Made by a program: the position numbers and the translations under genes
Shown here: piece after piece, positions 1 to 5,818 of the stretch
Layout of the letters: each line of letters starts with the position of its first letter
Position numbering within the stretch: position 1 is the first letter of the stretch
Notes under the pieces: generated by a model
Database searches by the model: none
What the model saw: the letters and a program-made list of their open reading frames with translations, nothing else
Told to the model about the DNA's origin: nothing
Source of the DNA: Calditrichota bacterium
GTDB taxonomy: Bacteria > Electryoneota > RPQS01
DNA length: 5,818 bases
Direction: 5' to 3'
NCBI GenBank assembly: GCA_020057985.1
Contig: JAGVEU010000230.1
Location: 1 to 5,818, forward strand

Positions 1-1460
1 ACGTTATCCGGCTTCGCTACAGCAGCAGACTCAGCGACTGCAGCATGTTCGAGCAACGCGGACTCGATCTCAAACGGCCCGACGAGGTGCCCGCCAGTGT
101 TAATCACATCATCATCGCGTCCCGTGAACCAGAAATAGCCCTCTTTGTCCATGCTGGCGCGATCACCGCAAAGATACCAACCGTTCTTGAATTTGTTCTG
201 ATAGCCTTGTGGATTGTTCCAATAGCCGCGTATCAGCGAAGGCCAATCCGGACGTAATGCGATGAGGCCTGAAGCCCCCGGTTGTGTGATCGGTTCGAAG
301 GTTTTCGGATCCAGGACAGCGGCCGTAATACCGGGGAAAGGTCTGCCCATGCTGCCGGGTTTGATCGGCATTCCGGGGAAATTTGTGATGACGATGCAGC
401 CTGTTTCCGTCTGCCAGAACGTATCGTGAAAGGCAAGTCCGAAGGTGTCCTTTGACCAAATCACGGCTTCGGCATTGAGCGGCTCGCCGACACTGCACAG
501 ATGACGAAGCGACTTCAGATTATGCTTTTGTGCAACCTCTTTTCCGTCGCGCATCAGCAGGCGAATTGCCGTGGGAGCCGAATACCAAACCGAGATGCGA
601 TATTTCTCGATGAACTTGTACCAGCGCTCGGAACTGAAACCGGAATCGAGCACCGCTTGAGTTGTGCCAGTGGACCACGGACCAATGATGCCATACGACG
701 TCCCCGTGACCCATCCCGGATCAGCGTTGCACCAGTAGATATCATCGGGTTGCAGATCAAGAACCCACTTGGCGGTCAGGTATTGCGCAATCAATGAGTA
801 GTGAACGTGCTGCGCGCCTTTGGGTTGACCAGTTGTGCCGGACGTGTAATGCAAGACAGAGGGAGTCTCAGCGGTAGAAGGAAAAACCACGAAGTTCTCA
901 ACGCGCGGTTCGTTGCGCATCGCAAAGGAAACCTCACGCTCCTGAAGTTTTCCAACATCTGCATCCACCACAATGATGTGCCGAAGGTCAGGCAACTGCT
1001 CGCGAATCTTGCGCACCTTAGCCACATGCTTTTTCTGCGTGATAATGGCCGTGGTTCCGGCATTGTTTAGCCGTGTCCATAGGGATTCATCTCCGAACGC
1101 AGAGAACAGCGGCTGCGCGATCCCTCCCATCTTCAGAATGCCGAGGAATCCGATGTACAACTCGGGAACACGATCCATGAACAGACAAATGCGCTCGCCG
1201 GGTTTCAAACCAAGCTTGTCCAAGTATGAGGCGATAGTATTAGAGAGCACACGGAGATCATTGAAGGAATACTCCTCTTCGACTCCGTTATGATCCTCCC
1301 AAAGCAACGCGGGTTTATTCGCTTGCCCAAGCTGGCAGATGCGGTCGCTGCAATACCACCCGATATTTATGGTCTCACCTTTCCGATAGCCGAGTTCCTC
1401 CTCGGAAATAGCCCAGTCGAAGTTATCCCTTTGGTATTCATATAAACTGCTGTTACTCAT
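1..1460 (-). CDS. acsA: Acetate--CoA ligase (AMP-forming), AcsA type, C-terminus cut by window edge
   Basis: This enzyme activates acetate with ATP to acetyl-AMP and then forms acetyl-CoA in the cytoplasm, feeding acetate into central metabolism. The frame starts MSNSSLYEYQ and stays open for 486 codons to the left edge. Motifs of the adenylate-forming (ANL) superfamily are clear: the phosphate-binding loop YTSGTTGQPKG at residues 205-215, the AcsA hallmark YWCNADPGWVTGTSYG at 242-257, GEPLNAEA at 325-332, WQTETG at 349-354, the ribose-binding aspartate in GDR at 432-434, and the hinge region GRDDDVINTGGHLVGPFE at 447-464. GGHLVGPFE matches the short AcsA branch better than the SGHRLGT form of longer Acs proteins. 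About 70-100 residues are probably missing, including the C-terminal catalytic (acetylatable) lysine. The start is supported by an AGGT Shine-Dalgarno at 1468-1471, 7 nt upstream. The acetate specificity is inferred from overall similarity; a propionate or other short-acyl ligase is the main alternative. Confidence 0.95.
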   Translation of the reverse strand, partial: MSNSSLYEYQRDNFDWAISEEELGYRKGETINIGWYCSDRICQLGQANKPALLWEDHNGVEEEYSFNDLRVLSNTIASYLDKLGLKPGERICLFMDRVPELYIGFLGILKMGGIAQPLFSAFGDESLWTRLNNAGTTAIITQKKHVAKVRKIREQLPDLRHIIVVDADVGKLQEREVSFAMRNEPRVENFVVFPSTAETPSVLHYTSGTTGQPKGAQHVHYSLIAQYLTAKWVLDLQPDDIYWCNADPGWVTGTSYGIIGPWSTGTTQAVLDSGFSSERWYKFIEKYRISVWYSAPTAIRLLMRDGKEVAQKHNLKSLRHLCSVGEPLNAEAVIWSKDTFGLAFHDTFWQTETGCIVITNFPGMPIKPGSMGRPFPGITAAVLDPKTFEPITQPGASGLIALRPDWPSLIRGYWNNPQGYQNKFKNGWYLCGDRASMDKEGYFWFTGRDDDVINTGGHLVGPFEIESALLEHAAVAESAAVAKPDN

Positions 1461-1595
1461 ATTTTCAACCTGTGATGTATGACAACAATATGTTGCAAAA
1501 TGTACTGAAATGGCGTATATATAAATGTGTAGTTTATTGTCGCCACGAATTTCCTTTTTTTTACATACGAAGAAAGTGAACCATTTCCCAAAGAC
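1461..1595 (-). promoter_or_regulatory. acsA leader (5' UTR) with Shine-Dalgarno and a small dyad
   Basis: About 130 nt lie between the predicted transcription start (around 1589) and the acsA start codon. The stretch is AT-rich and has no convincing gene. It carries an AGGT ribosome-binding site at 1468-1471 and a perfect 5-3-5 dyad (CAACA-ATA-TGTTG) at 1483-1495, 22 nt upstream of the ATG. No known riboswitch was recognised. The dyad could be a weak hairpin or a protein site; its function is unknown. Confidence 0.4.
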
Positions 1596-1624
1596 AATAT
1601 AACCTCCGAAGGGTTTGTTGTCAA
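1596..1624 (-). promoter_or_regulatory. Sigma-70 promoter of acsA
   Basis: Reading the minus strand, a perfect -35 box TTGACA (1619-1624) is followed after 17 bp by a -10 box TATATT (1596-1601). The predicted start is about 1589. An interrupted palindrome TCAAG-GCTT-CTTGA (1621-1634) overlaps the -35 box, and AACC-N7-GGTT (1601-1615) lies in the spacer; either could be an operator. The box quality and spacing are strong; the operator reading is inference. Confidence 0.75.
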
Positions 1625-1724
1625 GGCTTCTTGATACTTTTTTCACGAGAAAGAGAGGACAGCGTGGGTCTGTAGATGTGGTGGATTCAGATATTTCTGA
1701 TTTATTTTCAGAACCACGGTGACG

Positions 1725-1755
1725 AAAAAACCGGCAGCTTCTCAGCCACCGGTTT
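1725..1755 (-). terminator. Rho-independent terminator downstream of the Rrf2 gene
   Basis: On the minus strand AAACCGGTGGC pairs with GCTGCCGGTTT around the loop TGAGAA, an 11 bp stem including two G-T wobbles, and runs directly into a T tract (1725-1730). It lies about 110 nt after the regulator's stop codon and about 100 nt before the acsA promoter, so the two genes appear to be separate transcription units. The stretch between the stop and the stem (1756-1864) shows no further gene. Confidence 0.8.
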
Positions 1756-1864
1756 CATGAATTATCGAGTGATCCATAATCTCATAGCTGCACACGCACT
1801 TGCTCGCATCGCGAATTGCTCACGAACAAAGCCCGCAAGAAGAACGGCTGCGGCGAAATCCGAC

Positions 1865-2350
1865 TCAGGTGTTGATCGGAGCCTGGTAGGGAGGCCGAAG
1901 CGGAGGCTGCTTGGAATGGAGCATTCCCGTAATGTCAAGAGCCTCGCGAGTCGCATCCTTTGCCAAGCGATCAATCGTTACCGTCTTGAGAAAATCGTGG
2001 ATGATTTTCTTGATGCCTTCCCATTCCGGGTGGAGAGTGCAATTGGTGTGGGAATCGCAAAACTTGTAGCCGAGCAGACACTGCTCACCGAAATCCACAT
2101 GATCTGTGAGGTGCGCAATGGTGAGAAGAGTGATCTTGCTCGGATCACGAATAATTGTGTAACCACCTCTTTGCCCACGAGTCGCTCCGACGATTCCGGC
2201 AACCTTAAGCTGATGCAGAATCTTTGACAAAAAGGGAAGAGGTATCCCTTCGGTTTCTGCAATCTGGATCGCAAGGACCGGGCCGGTTTCCTTTGCCATG
2301 GCTAAATGCGTTAGCGCACGTACAGAATACTGCCAAGTTGCTGACAACAT
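1865..2350 (-). CDS. Rrf2-family Fe-S transcriptional regulator (IscR/NsrR-like)
   Basis: This 161-residue protein is a DNA-binding regulator of the Rrf2 family, whose members sense Fe-S cluster status, nitric oxide, redox or cysteine supply. The N-terminus (MLSATWQYSVRALTHLA) is the typical Rrf2 first helix. The winged helix follows, with the recognition helix near residues 38-54 (PLPFLSKILHQLKVAGIV region) and the wing signature ATRGQRGGY at 56-64. The cluster-binding loop carries C91, C98 and C104 plus H107, matching in spacing the Cys3-His [2Fe-2S] ligands known for E. coli IscR (C92, C98, C104, H107). The C-terminal tail (146-161) is proline-rich and looks poorly conserved. The start at 2350 has a GTAGG Shine-Dalgarno at 2356-2360, 5 nt upstream; Met17 is a less likely start. 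It sits upstream of acsA in the same direction and may control it, or itself. The exact subfamily and signal cannot be assigned. Confidence 0.93.
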   Translation of the reverse strand: MLSATWQYSVRALTHLAMAKETGPVLAIQIAETEGIPLPFLSKILHQLKVAGIVGATRGQRGGYTIIRDPSKITLLTIAHLTDHVDFGEQCLLGYKFCDSHTNCTLHPEWEGIKKIIHDFLKTVTIDRLAKDATREALDITGMLHSKQPPLRPPYQAPINT

Positions 2351-2380
2351 ACTAACCTACTTTCTGGTCTTGATGTCCTA

Positions 2381-2409
2381 AATTTAACATAATTCTACCG
2401 CATTGTCAA
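2381..2409 (-). promoter_or_regulatory. Sigma-70 promoter of the Rrf2 regulator gene
   Basis: On the minus strand a perfect -35 TTGACA (2404-2409) precedes a -10 box, either TTAAAT with 16 bp spacing (2382-2387) or TAAATT with 17 bp (2381-2386). The predicted leader is short, about 25 nt. The sequence AGAA-N3-CTTGACAA around the -35 box closely resembles the AGAA-N2-CTTGACAA at the acsA promoter, as expected if one regulator binds both; this sharing is suggestive only because TTGACA is itself the -35 consensus. Confidence 0.7.
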
Positions 2410-2635
2410 GAGATTCTGCACAGGGCGAATAAACTTCAATTATTTATTTATCAGGTATTTGACAGGAGAAAGGAGTGCTTTTGTGATTTTTTTCTCATTA
2501 CCCTCTCACCTTTTCGCACTTGCCGATGCGACCCAATGCGGCCATAAGATCCGCTACGGCACAACTTTCTGGACACAGAGGTACAAATAAAAACGGAGAA
2601 AGACCGTTAAAATATCCCGACATCGAAAAGCACCT
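2410..2635. other. Intergenic region between the beta-helix gene and the Rrf2 promoter
   Basis: No convincing gene was found here. A short forward frame from 2520 has no recognisable domain, no Shine-Dalgarno and overlaps the end of the opposite gene. The region holds a candidate terminator for the beta-helix gene and AT-rich DNA upstream of the regulator promoter. A forward-strand TTGACA at 2459-2464 has no good -10 partner and no gene after it. Confidence 0.5.
2584..2608 (-). terminator. Candidate rho-independent terminator after the beta-helix gene
   Basis: On the minus strand AACGG pairs with CCGTT around a 7 nt loop and is followed by TTTATTTG. The stem starts about 28 nt after the stop codon. 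The stem is only 5 bp, so this is a weaker prediction than the terminator at 1725-1755. Confidence 0.5.
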
Positions 2636-5563
2636 TCAGCGTCCTGCACCGGTCTGTCGTATTGCGCGGAGTCCGATCGTAGCGGATGCCGTTACCATGT
2701 AGAAACGCCTTGAGAAAGAAAAATACTGCGTGTCTGCATAATTCGTTTGCGAAGTAGTGGCCAGCAGATTCTCAGGAGTCGGATCGAAGATTGGAATCGT
2801 ATTCGTATAGACATGGTACTCGGTGGCTCCGGGCACACTGTGCCATGTGATTGTCACAGAGTTTTCCGTAAATAGAATGGTCAAGTTGCGCACTGTGTCC
2901 GGAGCGGTGTTGTAGGAGTACTCATCAGCGCCGATGTCCGGAGGATTCAAACGCGAGTCTCCATCAAAATCCGTAAGCACCGAATCACTCAATGTCCCGA
3001 GCCCATTCACGGTGTTTGCTGCCAGACGAATATGCAAATCTGTGCTGTTCATGAATAGCGGATCCACGGCAAGGCCCTGTTGGTCAAAGCCAGCGTTCTG
3101 CCATGAAGCCAAAGTCGGATAATTGGTAGTCAGAATTCTGCCCGTGACGAAGGCAGGCGATGAACCGTACAGGTCGTTGTAATTGCTCACAAGCCCACTG
3201 CCACCGCTCTGATAGATTCCATAGCTGACCATGTCATCTTCGAGCGACACGATGATGTTATTCAGCACGGTATGTGAACTGCCTGTGGAGATATGAACGC
3301 CGCTGATCTCGGCGGTCGTTGTTAGATCGCCAATGGTAATGCTGTTGTGAAACACCTGATTGTTGCCCGAAGACAAGTAAATCGCATTGACTTTTAGGCT
3401 CTGAACACCGGCAAAGTCATAGATGAAGTTGTTGCAGACGTGCGCTGTTCCACCGCTGGCCGCTCCACAATAGACTCCCACCGCGCGATTCGTTGTCGAG
3501 GTGGACTGGTCGGAGAAGTGGTGGATTTCATTCCCGCAAACCCGAACACTTCCGCCCTGCCCGAGATTGCCGATGCAGACTCCGTAACATGCGGCAACAA
3601 GAGTGGTGGGAGATCCGGGTTGAATGTCATTGTCTGTGATTATGCAATCGGATTGGTTCTCGATATAGACCCCATAACGAGCGTTCAAAATCAGGCAATT
3701 GCGCACAGTATTTCCTGTGCAGAGATTCGCGGATGGAGTTCCGCCTGACAGAGCAATACCAGTGTAAGCTCCTCTCAGAGTCACTCTGTCGAGTACATTG
3801 CTGTCATTCCCGTCCAGCTCGATTCTTGCCGCCACTGTGGAGGCAAGCACGGAATCGGAGCAACGAATCACGCAATCCCTGAATTCATTGAAATCCGAAC
3901 CGCCTTTCAGCAGAACAGCGGTTGCACAATTACCCGTCGCAGCAACATCAATCTCCTCAAAGGCGAGAAATCTTGCAGCGGTCAGCGTAAGCGTAGCTGT
4001 CGCGGTACTATTGGTTAAAGTCACTCTGTTCTCGCCCAGACCCAGCGCTCTGTAGGTCACGCGATTTGAGGCAGAAGTACCGGGAATACTTCCGATCACC
4101 ACTGCTTCGTTATAGATCCCGAACTGCACCTGCAAGAGGGCAGACCCTGCCACACCACGTAAGCGCAGTGCCAGCGCGGATTCCGCGAAGCTCACAAAAT
4201 CCGGAGTATCCCCACCGATGTAATAAACTCCTGAGAGCGGTTGTCCGACGACGATAACGTCCACGAGCACGCTGTCATTGGCAGTAACTTCATCGAGAGT
4301 GAGTGAGGTTCTCGCCTTCAGCCCTCCGTAGGCAATTCCTGTGTCCGGAGTCGTCCAACTCAGTGCCACGGTATCCATCGAACCTGCCATAAGACTCACA
4401 AGTTCTTCATCTACTTGCTGTTCGGCAAAGAGCAGACGGACAGGAATATTTGTCTGATTCTGCGTTCCAAGATTGCGAACGACGACTGGAAACTCAAATG
4501 CGGTCAGCGCCAAATAAATGCTGTCAGGTGTTGTCAGCCATTCCACAGAGTAGTCATTTGAGACAACTCCGTAAGTGTATTCATCTGCTCCGATGTCAGG
4601 AGTAACTTGTCTCAGATCGCCATCAAAGTCGGTCGTGACTCCCGGTGTTGCCATGCCCGCGTTGCTGAGAAGAGATGCAGAGGGTAGGATATGCAGGTCG
4701 AGCGAGTTGCGAAATTCCGGATCCCCATATAAACTATTTGTTTCCTGCCCGGTAGCGTTTTGCCACTCCGCAAGAGTTGGGTAGTTTGAAGTTAGTCCGA
4801 TCCGACCGACGAGGAAATTCGCGTTAGAGACGCCATTATAGAATGCGTTATAGTTCGTGACTAAGGTACCACTTGTCCACGCGATGCAGATCACGGAGTT
4901 CTGCGGTTCGGCATTCTCGATCACGTTATTACTCACATTAGCCACTGTGCCGGCGCCGGAAATGCCGATTCCGACGACCTCTCCTGAGGAGGAAACATCA
5001 TTCAAGTAGAGACTATTGAATTGGATGTTTGCCAAACCGCCGGCGACAGAAATGCCGTAGAATCCAGAGGTTCCGCTCGGCGCCCAGTCATACAGAAAGT
5101 TGTTCCACACATTGGCAATTCCCGCGCCGCTGGAACAGTATACTCCGTACAGGGTTGCTGTTCCTTGCCCTCCACAAAGGGTATTGGCCGATGCCGTTAC
5201 ACTCTTTCCGGATGCCGTCGAACTCAAGTATATTCCATAGCAAATGCCCGTTGCGCCCGCAAATCCTGTATGCACGGTGTTGTTATGAATCTGCGCGCCT
5301 GCCTGCCAGTCTGAGCGGATCGCTGTTCGTGATGTGTTGATCGTGCATCCTTCCACAAGGTTGCCACTATCGGACAGACTGGAATTCCCTTCAAGCCGGA
5401 TAGCATAATAGGCTCCGCCGATTGTTAGCGCTTGGAGCACATTATGATCGTTTCCGCCTCCGTAAATACTCACTCCAATCGCCGTGGTCTGAAGCAATGA
5501 AGATCCATTGACAGAACAATTAGAAAGAGTATTGTAACGATAGAAAATCCAATAGAATATCAT
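2636..5563 (-). CDS. Secreted multidomain parallel beta-helix / CARDB / FN3 protein, N-terminus missing
   Basis: A 975-codon open frame encodes what is probably a surface or secreted protein; its function is unknown. Parallel beta-helix folds often bind or cleave polysaccharides, but no catalytic motif is visible. Order of parts: beta-helix module A (about residues 10-250) with cap sequence [18 protein letters not shown] (312-329); CARDB-like domain (about 336-438); beta-helix module B (about 445-805) with cap [18 protein letters not shown] (865-882); fibronectin type III domain (about 887-960); and a short basic tail ending [10 protein letters not shown]. No C-terminal sorting domain is seen. 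The listed start is not credible. The ATG at 5563 directly follows a TAA, has no Shine-Dalgarno, and its first nine residues (MIFYWIFYR) are antisense to a conserved ATPase motif. A signal peptide and, by comparison with module B, roughly 110 residues of module A are missing. Genuine coding sequence probably ends near 5536. Confidence 0.88.
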   Translation of the reverse strand: MIFYWIFYRYNTLSNCSVNGSSLLQTTAIGVSIYGGGNDHNVLQALTIGGAYYAIRLEGNSSLSDSGNLVEGCTINTSRTAIRSDWQAGAQIHNNTVHTGFAGATGICYGIYLSSTASGKSVTASANTLCGGQGTATLYGVYCSSGAGIANVWNNFLYDWAPSGTSGFYGISVAGGLANIQFNSLYLNDVSSSGEVVGIGISGAGTVANVSNNVIENAEPQNSVICIAWTSGTLVTNYNAFYNGVSNANFLVGRIGLTSNYPTLAEWQNATGQETNSLYGDPEFRNSLDLHILPSASLLSNAGMATPGVTTDFDGDLRQVTPDIGADEYTYGVVSNDYSVEWLTTPDSIYLALTAFEFPVVVRNLGTQNQTNIPVRLLFAEQQVDEELVSLMAGSMDTVALSWTTPDTGIAYGGLKARTSLTLDEVTANDSVLVDVIVVGQPLSGVYYIGGDTPDFVSFAESALALRLRGVAGSALLQVQFGIYNEAVVIGSIPGTSASNRVTYRALGLGENRVTLTNSTATATLTLTAARFLAFEEIDVAATGNCATAVLLKGGSDFNEFRDCVIRCSDSVLASTVAARIELDGNDSNVLDRVTLRGAYTGIALSGGTPSANLCTGNTVRNCLILNARYGVYIENQSDCIITDNDIQPGSPTTLVAACYGVCIGNLGQGGSVRVCGNEIHHFSDQSTSTTNRAVGVYCGAASGGTAHVCNNFIYDFAGVQSLKVNAIYLSSGNNQVFHNSITIGDLTTTAEISGVHISTGSSHTVLNNIIVSLEDDMVSYGIYQSGGSGLVSNYNDLYGSSPAFVTGRILTTNYPTLASWQNAGFDQQGLAVDPLFMNSTDLHIRLAANTVNGLGTLSDSVLTDFDGDSRLNPPDIGADEYSYNTAPDTVRNLTILFTENSVTITWHSVPGATEYHVYTNTIPIFDPTPENLLATTSQTNYADTQYFSFSRRFYMVTASATIGLRAIRQTGAGR
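2684..2905 (-). other. Fibronectin type III domain at the C-terminus of the beta-helix protein
   Basis: Residues about 887-960 show the FN3 pattern: [12 protein letters not shown], then [19 protein letters not shown] with the conserved Trp and Tyr, and a closing RFYMVTAS strand. Such domains usually act as spacers in extracellular proteins. In many FCB-group relatives a sorting domain follows the FN3; here only about 15 residues remain before the stop. Confidence 0.8.
2918..3892 (-). repeat. Beta-helix module B, alignable copy (protein-level tandem duplication)
   Basis: Residues 558-882 align almost without gaps to residues 10-329 of the same protein. Matching blocks include [72 protein letters not shown] and the DFDGD...DIGADEY cap. 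The copies have diverged in sequence, so the duplication is old and is visible at protein level. Confidence 0.85.
4250..4558 (-). other. CARDB-like domain linking the two beta-helix modules
   Basis: Residues about 336-438 read as an immunoglobulin-like CARDB fold: [18 protein letters not shown], then a turn with [18 protein letters not shown], and a closing [14 protein letters not shown] strand. CARDB is a cell-adhesion-related domain of bacterial surface proteins. The assignment rests on the NLGTQ, LSWTTP and ANDS pattern and not on a profile search. Confidence 0.65.
4577..5536 (-). repeat. Beta-helix module A, alignable copy (protein-level tandem duplication)
   Basis: Residues 10-329 form the first copy, with blocks [72 protein letters not shown] and the DFDGD...DIGADEY cap. 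The offset to module B stays between 548 and 556 residues throughout. Homology to module B stops exactly at residue 10, which marks where the true gene is broken. Confidence 0.85.
5525..5539. other. Breakpoint between two truncated, head-to-head genes
   Basis: To the left, the minus-strand beta-helix reading is supported to residue 10 (codon 5534-5536) by alignment with the second module. To the right, the plus-strand ATPase reading is supported from about 5525 ([12 protein letters not shown]). Each gene lacks its N-terminal part at this point, and no promoter or ribosome-binding site lies between them. The two readings overlap by about 12 bp, which fits a short microhomology or chance similarity at the join. 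Confidence 0.8.
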
Positions 5564-5818
5564 TTAAAAGGTGTAACCCAGATTCAAACCAAACCTGAAA
5601 TTGGACTGGGTTTTGCCCAGTGCTTGAGAGCTGTATTGCGTCAAAGCCCGGACATCATTATGGTCGGAGAAATAAGAGATCGGGAGACTGCGGATATTGC
5701 TATGAAGGCGGCATTAACGGGGCATCTGGTTTTAAGTACCCTGCATACCAATGATGCCCCCAGCGCTATTACCAGGCTTGTTGATATGGCGGTAGAACCA
5801 TTTTTAGTGTCTTCTGCT
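5525..5818 (+). CDS. GspE/PilB-type secretion or type IV pilus assembly ATPase, internal fragment
   Basis: This 98-codon piece of a traffic ATPase would power type II secretion or type IV pilus extension as a cytoplasmic hexamer. It shows the Asp-box equivalent TIENPIEY (fragment residues 5-12), the Walker B region [14 protein letters not shown] (39-52), the His-box region [22 protein letters not shown] (66-87) and EPFLVSSA at the right edge. The usual TIEDP aspartate is asparagine here (codon 5546-5548). The Walker A loop and the whole N-terminal half are absent on the left, where the frame meets a TGA at 5498-5500. The C-terminal part continues beyond the window, where a Cys4 zinc module would be expected in GspE/PilB. 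Codon use differs from acsA: TTA encodes 4 of 10 leucines against 1 of the first 21 in acsA. GspE and PilB cannot be told apart from this piece. It is probably part of a chimeric join or a broken gene, not an expressed gene here. Confidence 0.9.

Noticed and set aside
45..1293. Several forward and reverse frames of 60-110 codons
   Set aside because: All overlap the clear acsA reading on the minus strand and show no motifs of their own.
1561..1584. Seven-codon leader frame (MVHFLRM) near the acsA transcription start
   Set aside because: It begins almost at the predicted transcription start without a ribosome-binding site and has no attenuator-like codon run.
1676..2227. 183-codon forward open frame
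   Set aside because: It is antisense to the well-supported Rrf2 gene, has no recognisable domain and crosses the terminator; a shadow frame.
2459..2487. Forward-strand TTGACA as a divergent promoter
   Set aside because: The best -10 candidate at 17 bp is TGTGAT, a poor match, and no gene follows on the forward strand.
2549..2687. 10 bp inverted repeat ATCCGCTACG / CGTAGCGGAT about 120 bp apart
   Set aside because: One arm lies in coding sequence, the arms are short, and there is no transposase or target-site duplication; chance is likely.
2520..2702. 60-codon forward frame running into the 3' end of the beta-helix gene
   Set aside because: There is no Shine-Dalgarno, no domain, and it lies antisense to the FN3/tail coding region.
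5480..5570. Insertion sequence or transposon end at the breakpoint
   Set aside because: No terminal inverted repeat, transposase coding or target duplication could be seen on either side.
1..5818. tRNA, rRNA, CRISPR array or riboswitch
   Set aside because: No cloverleaf, rRNA-like stretch, regularly spaced direct repeats or known aptamer pattern was recognised on reading both strands.

Overview
The window looks like a metagenomic or draft-genome piece from a Gram-negative, FCB-group-like bacterium. This is an inference: the large secreted protein has the parallel beta-helix, '[14 protein letters not shown]' cap, CARDB and FN3 style common in Zixibacteria, Cloacimonadota, KSB1 and Calditrichaeota relatives. 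The promoters are ordinary sigma-70 types (TTGACA with 16-17 bp spacing), which argues against classical Bacteroidota promoter architecture. No taxon can be fixed from the sequence alone.

Layout. Positions 1-1460 (minus) hold an acetate--CoA ligase of the AcsA type; its C-terminus runs off the left edge. It has its own sigma-70 promoter (1596-1624) and a leader of about 130 nt. Upstream and in the same direction, 1865-2350 (minus) encodes an Rrf2-family regulator with an intact Cys3-His Fe-S ligand set, its own promoter (2381-2409) and a rho-independent terminator (1725-1755). Next, 2636-5563 (minus) is one long reading frame for an extracytoplasmic protein: beta-helix module A, a cap, a CARDB-like domain, beta-helix module B, a second cap and an FN3 domain. 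A short candidate terminator follows it. At the right edge, 5525-5818 (plus) encodes 98 residues of a GspE/PilB-type secretion or pilus assembly ATPase.

How the genes relate. The Rrf2 regulator and acsA are adjacent, co-directional and separately transcribed. Their promoters share an AGAA-N2/3-CTTGACAA element, so a small Fe-S-responsive acetate-activation unit is plausible but unproven. The beta-helix protein has no evident link to them.

The most important oddity is at about 5525-5539. The beta-helix gene (leftward) and the ATPase gene (rightward) are both cut off on their N-terminal sides at the same dozen or so bases, with no intergenic DNA. Internal alignment of the two beta-helix modules shows the left-hand gene is real up to residue 10 of the reading frame and foreign beyond it. 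This is either a chimeric assembly join or a genuine illegitimate recombination breakpoint. I did not find a convincing new biological system; no RNA genes, CRISPR arrays or insertion sequences were recognised.
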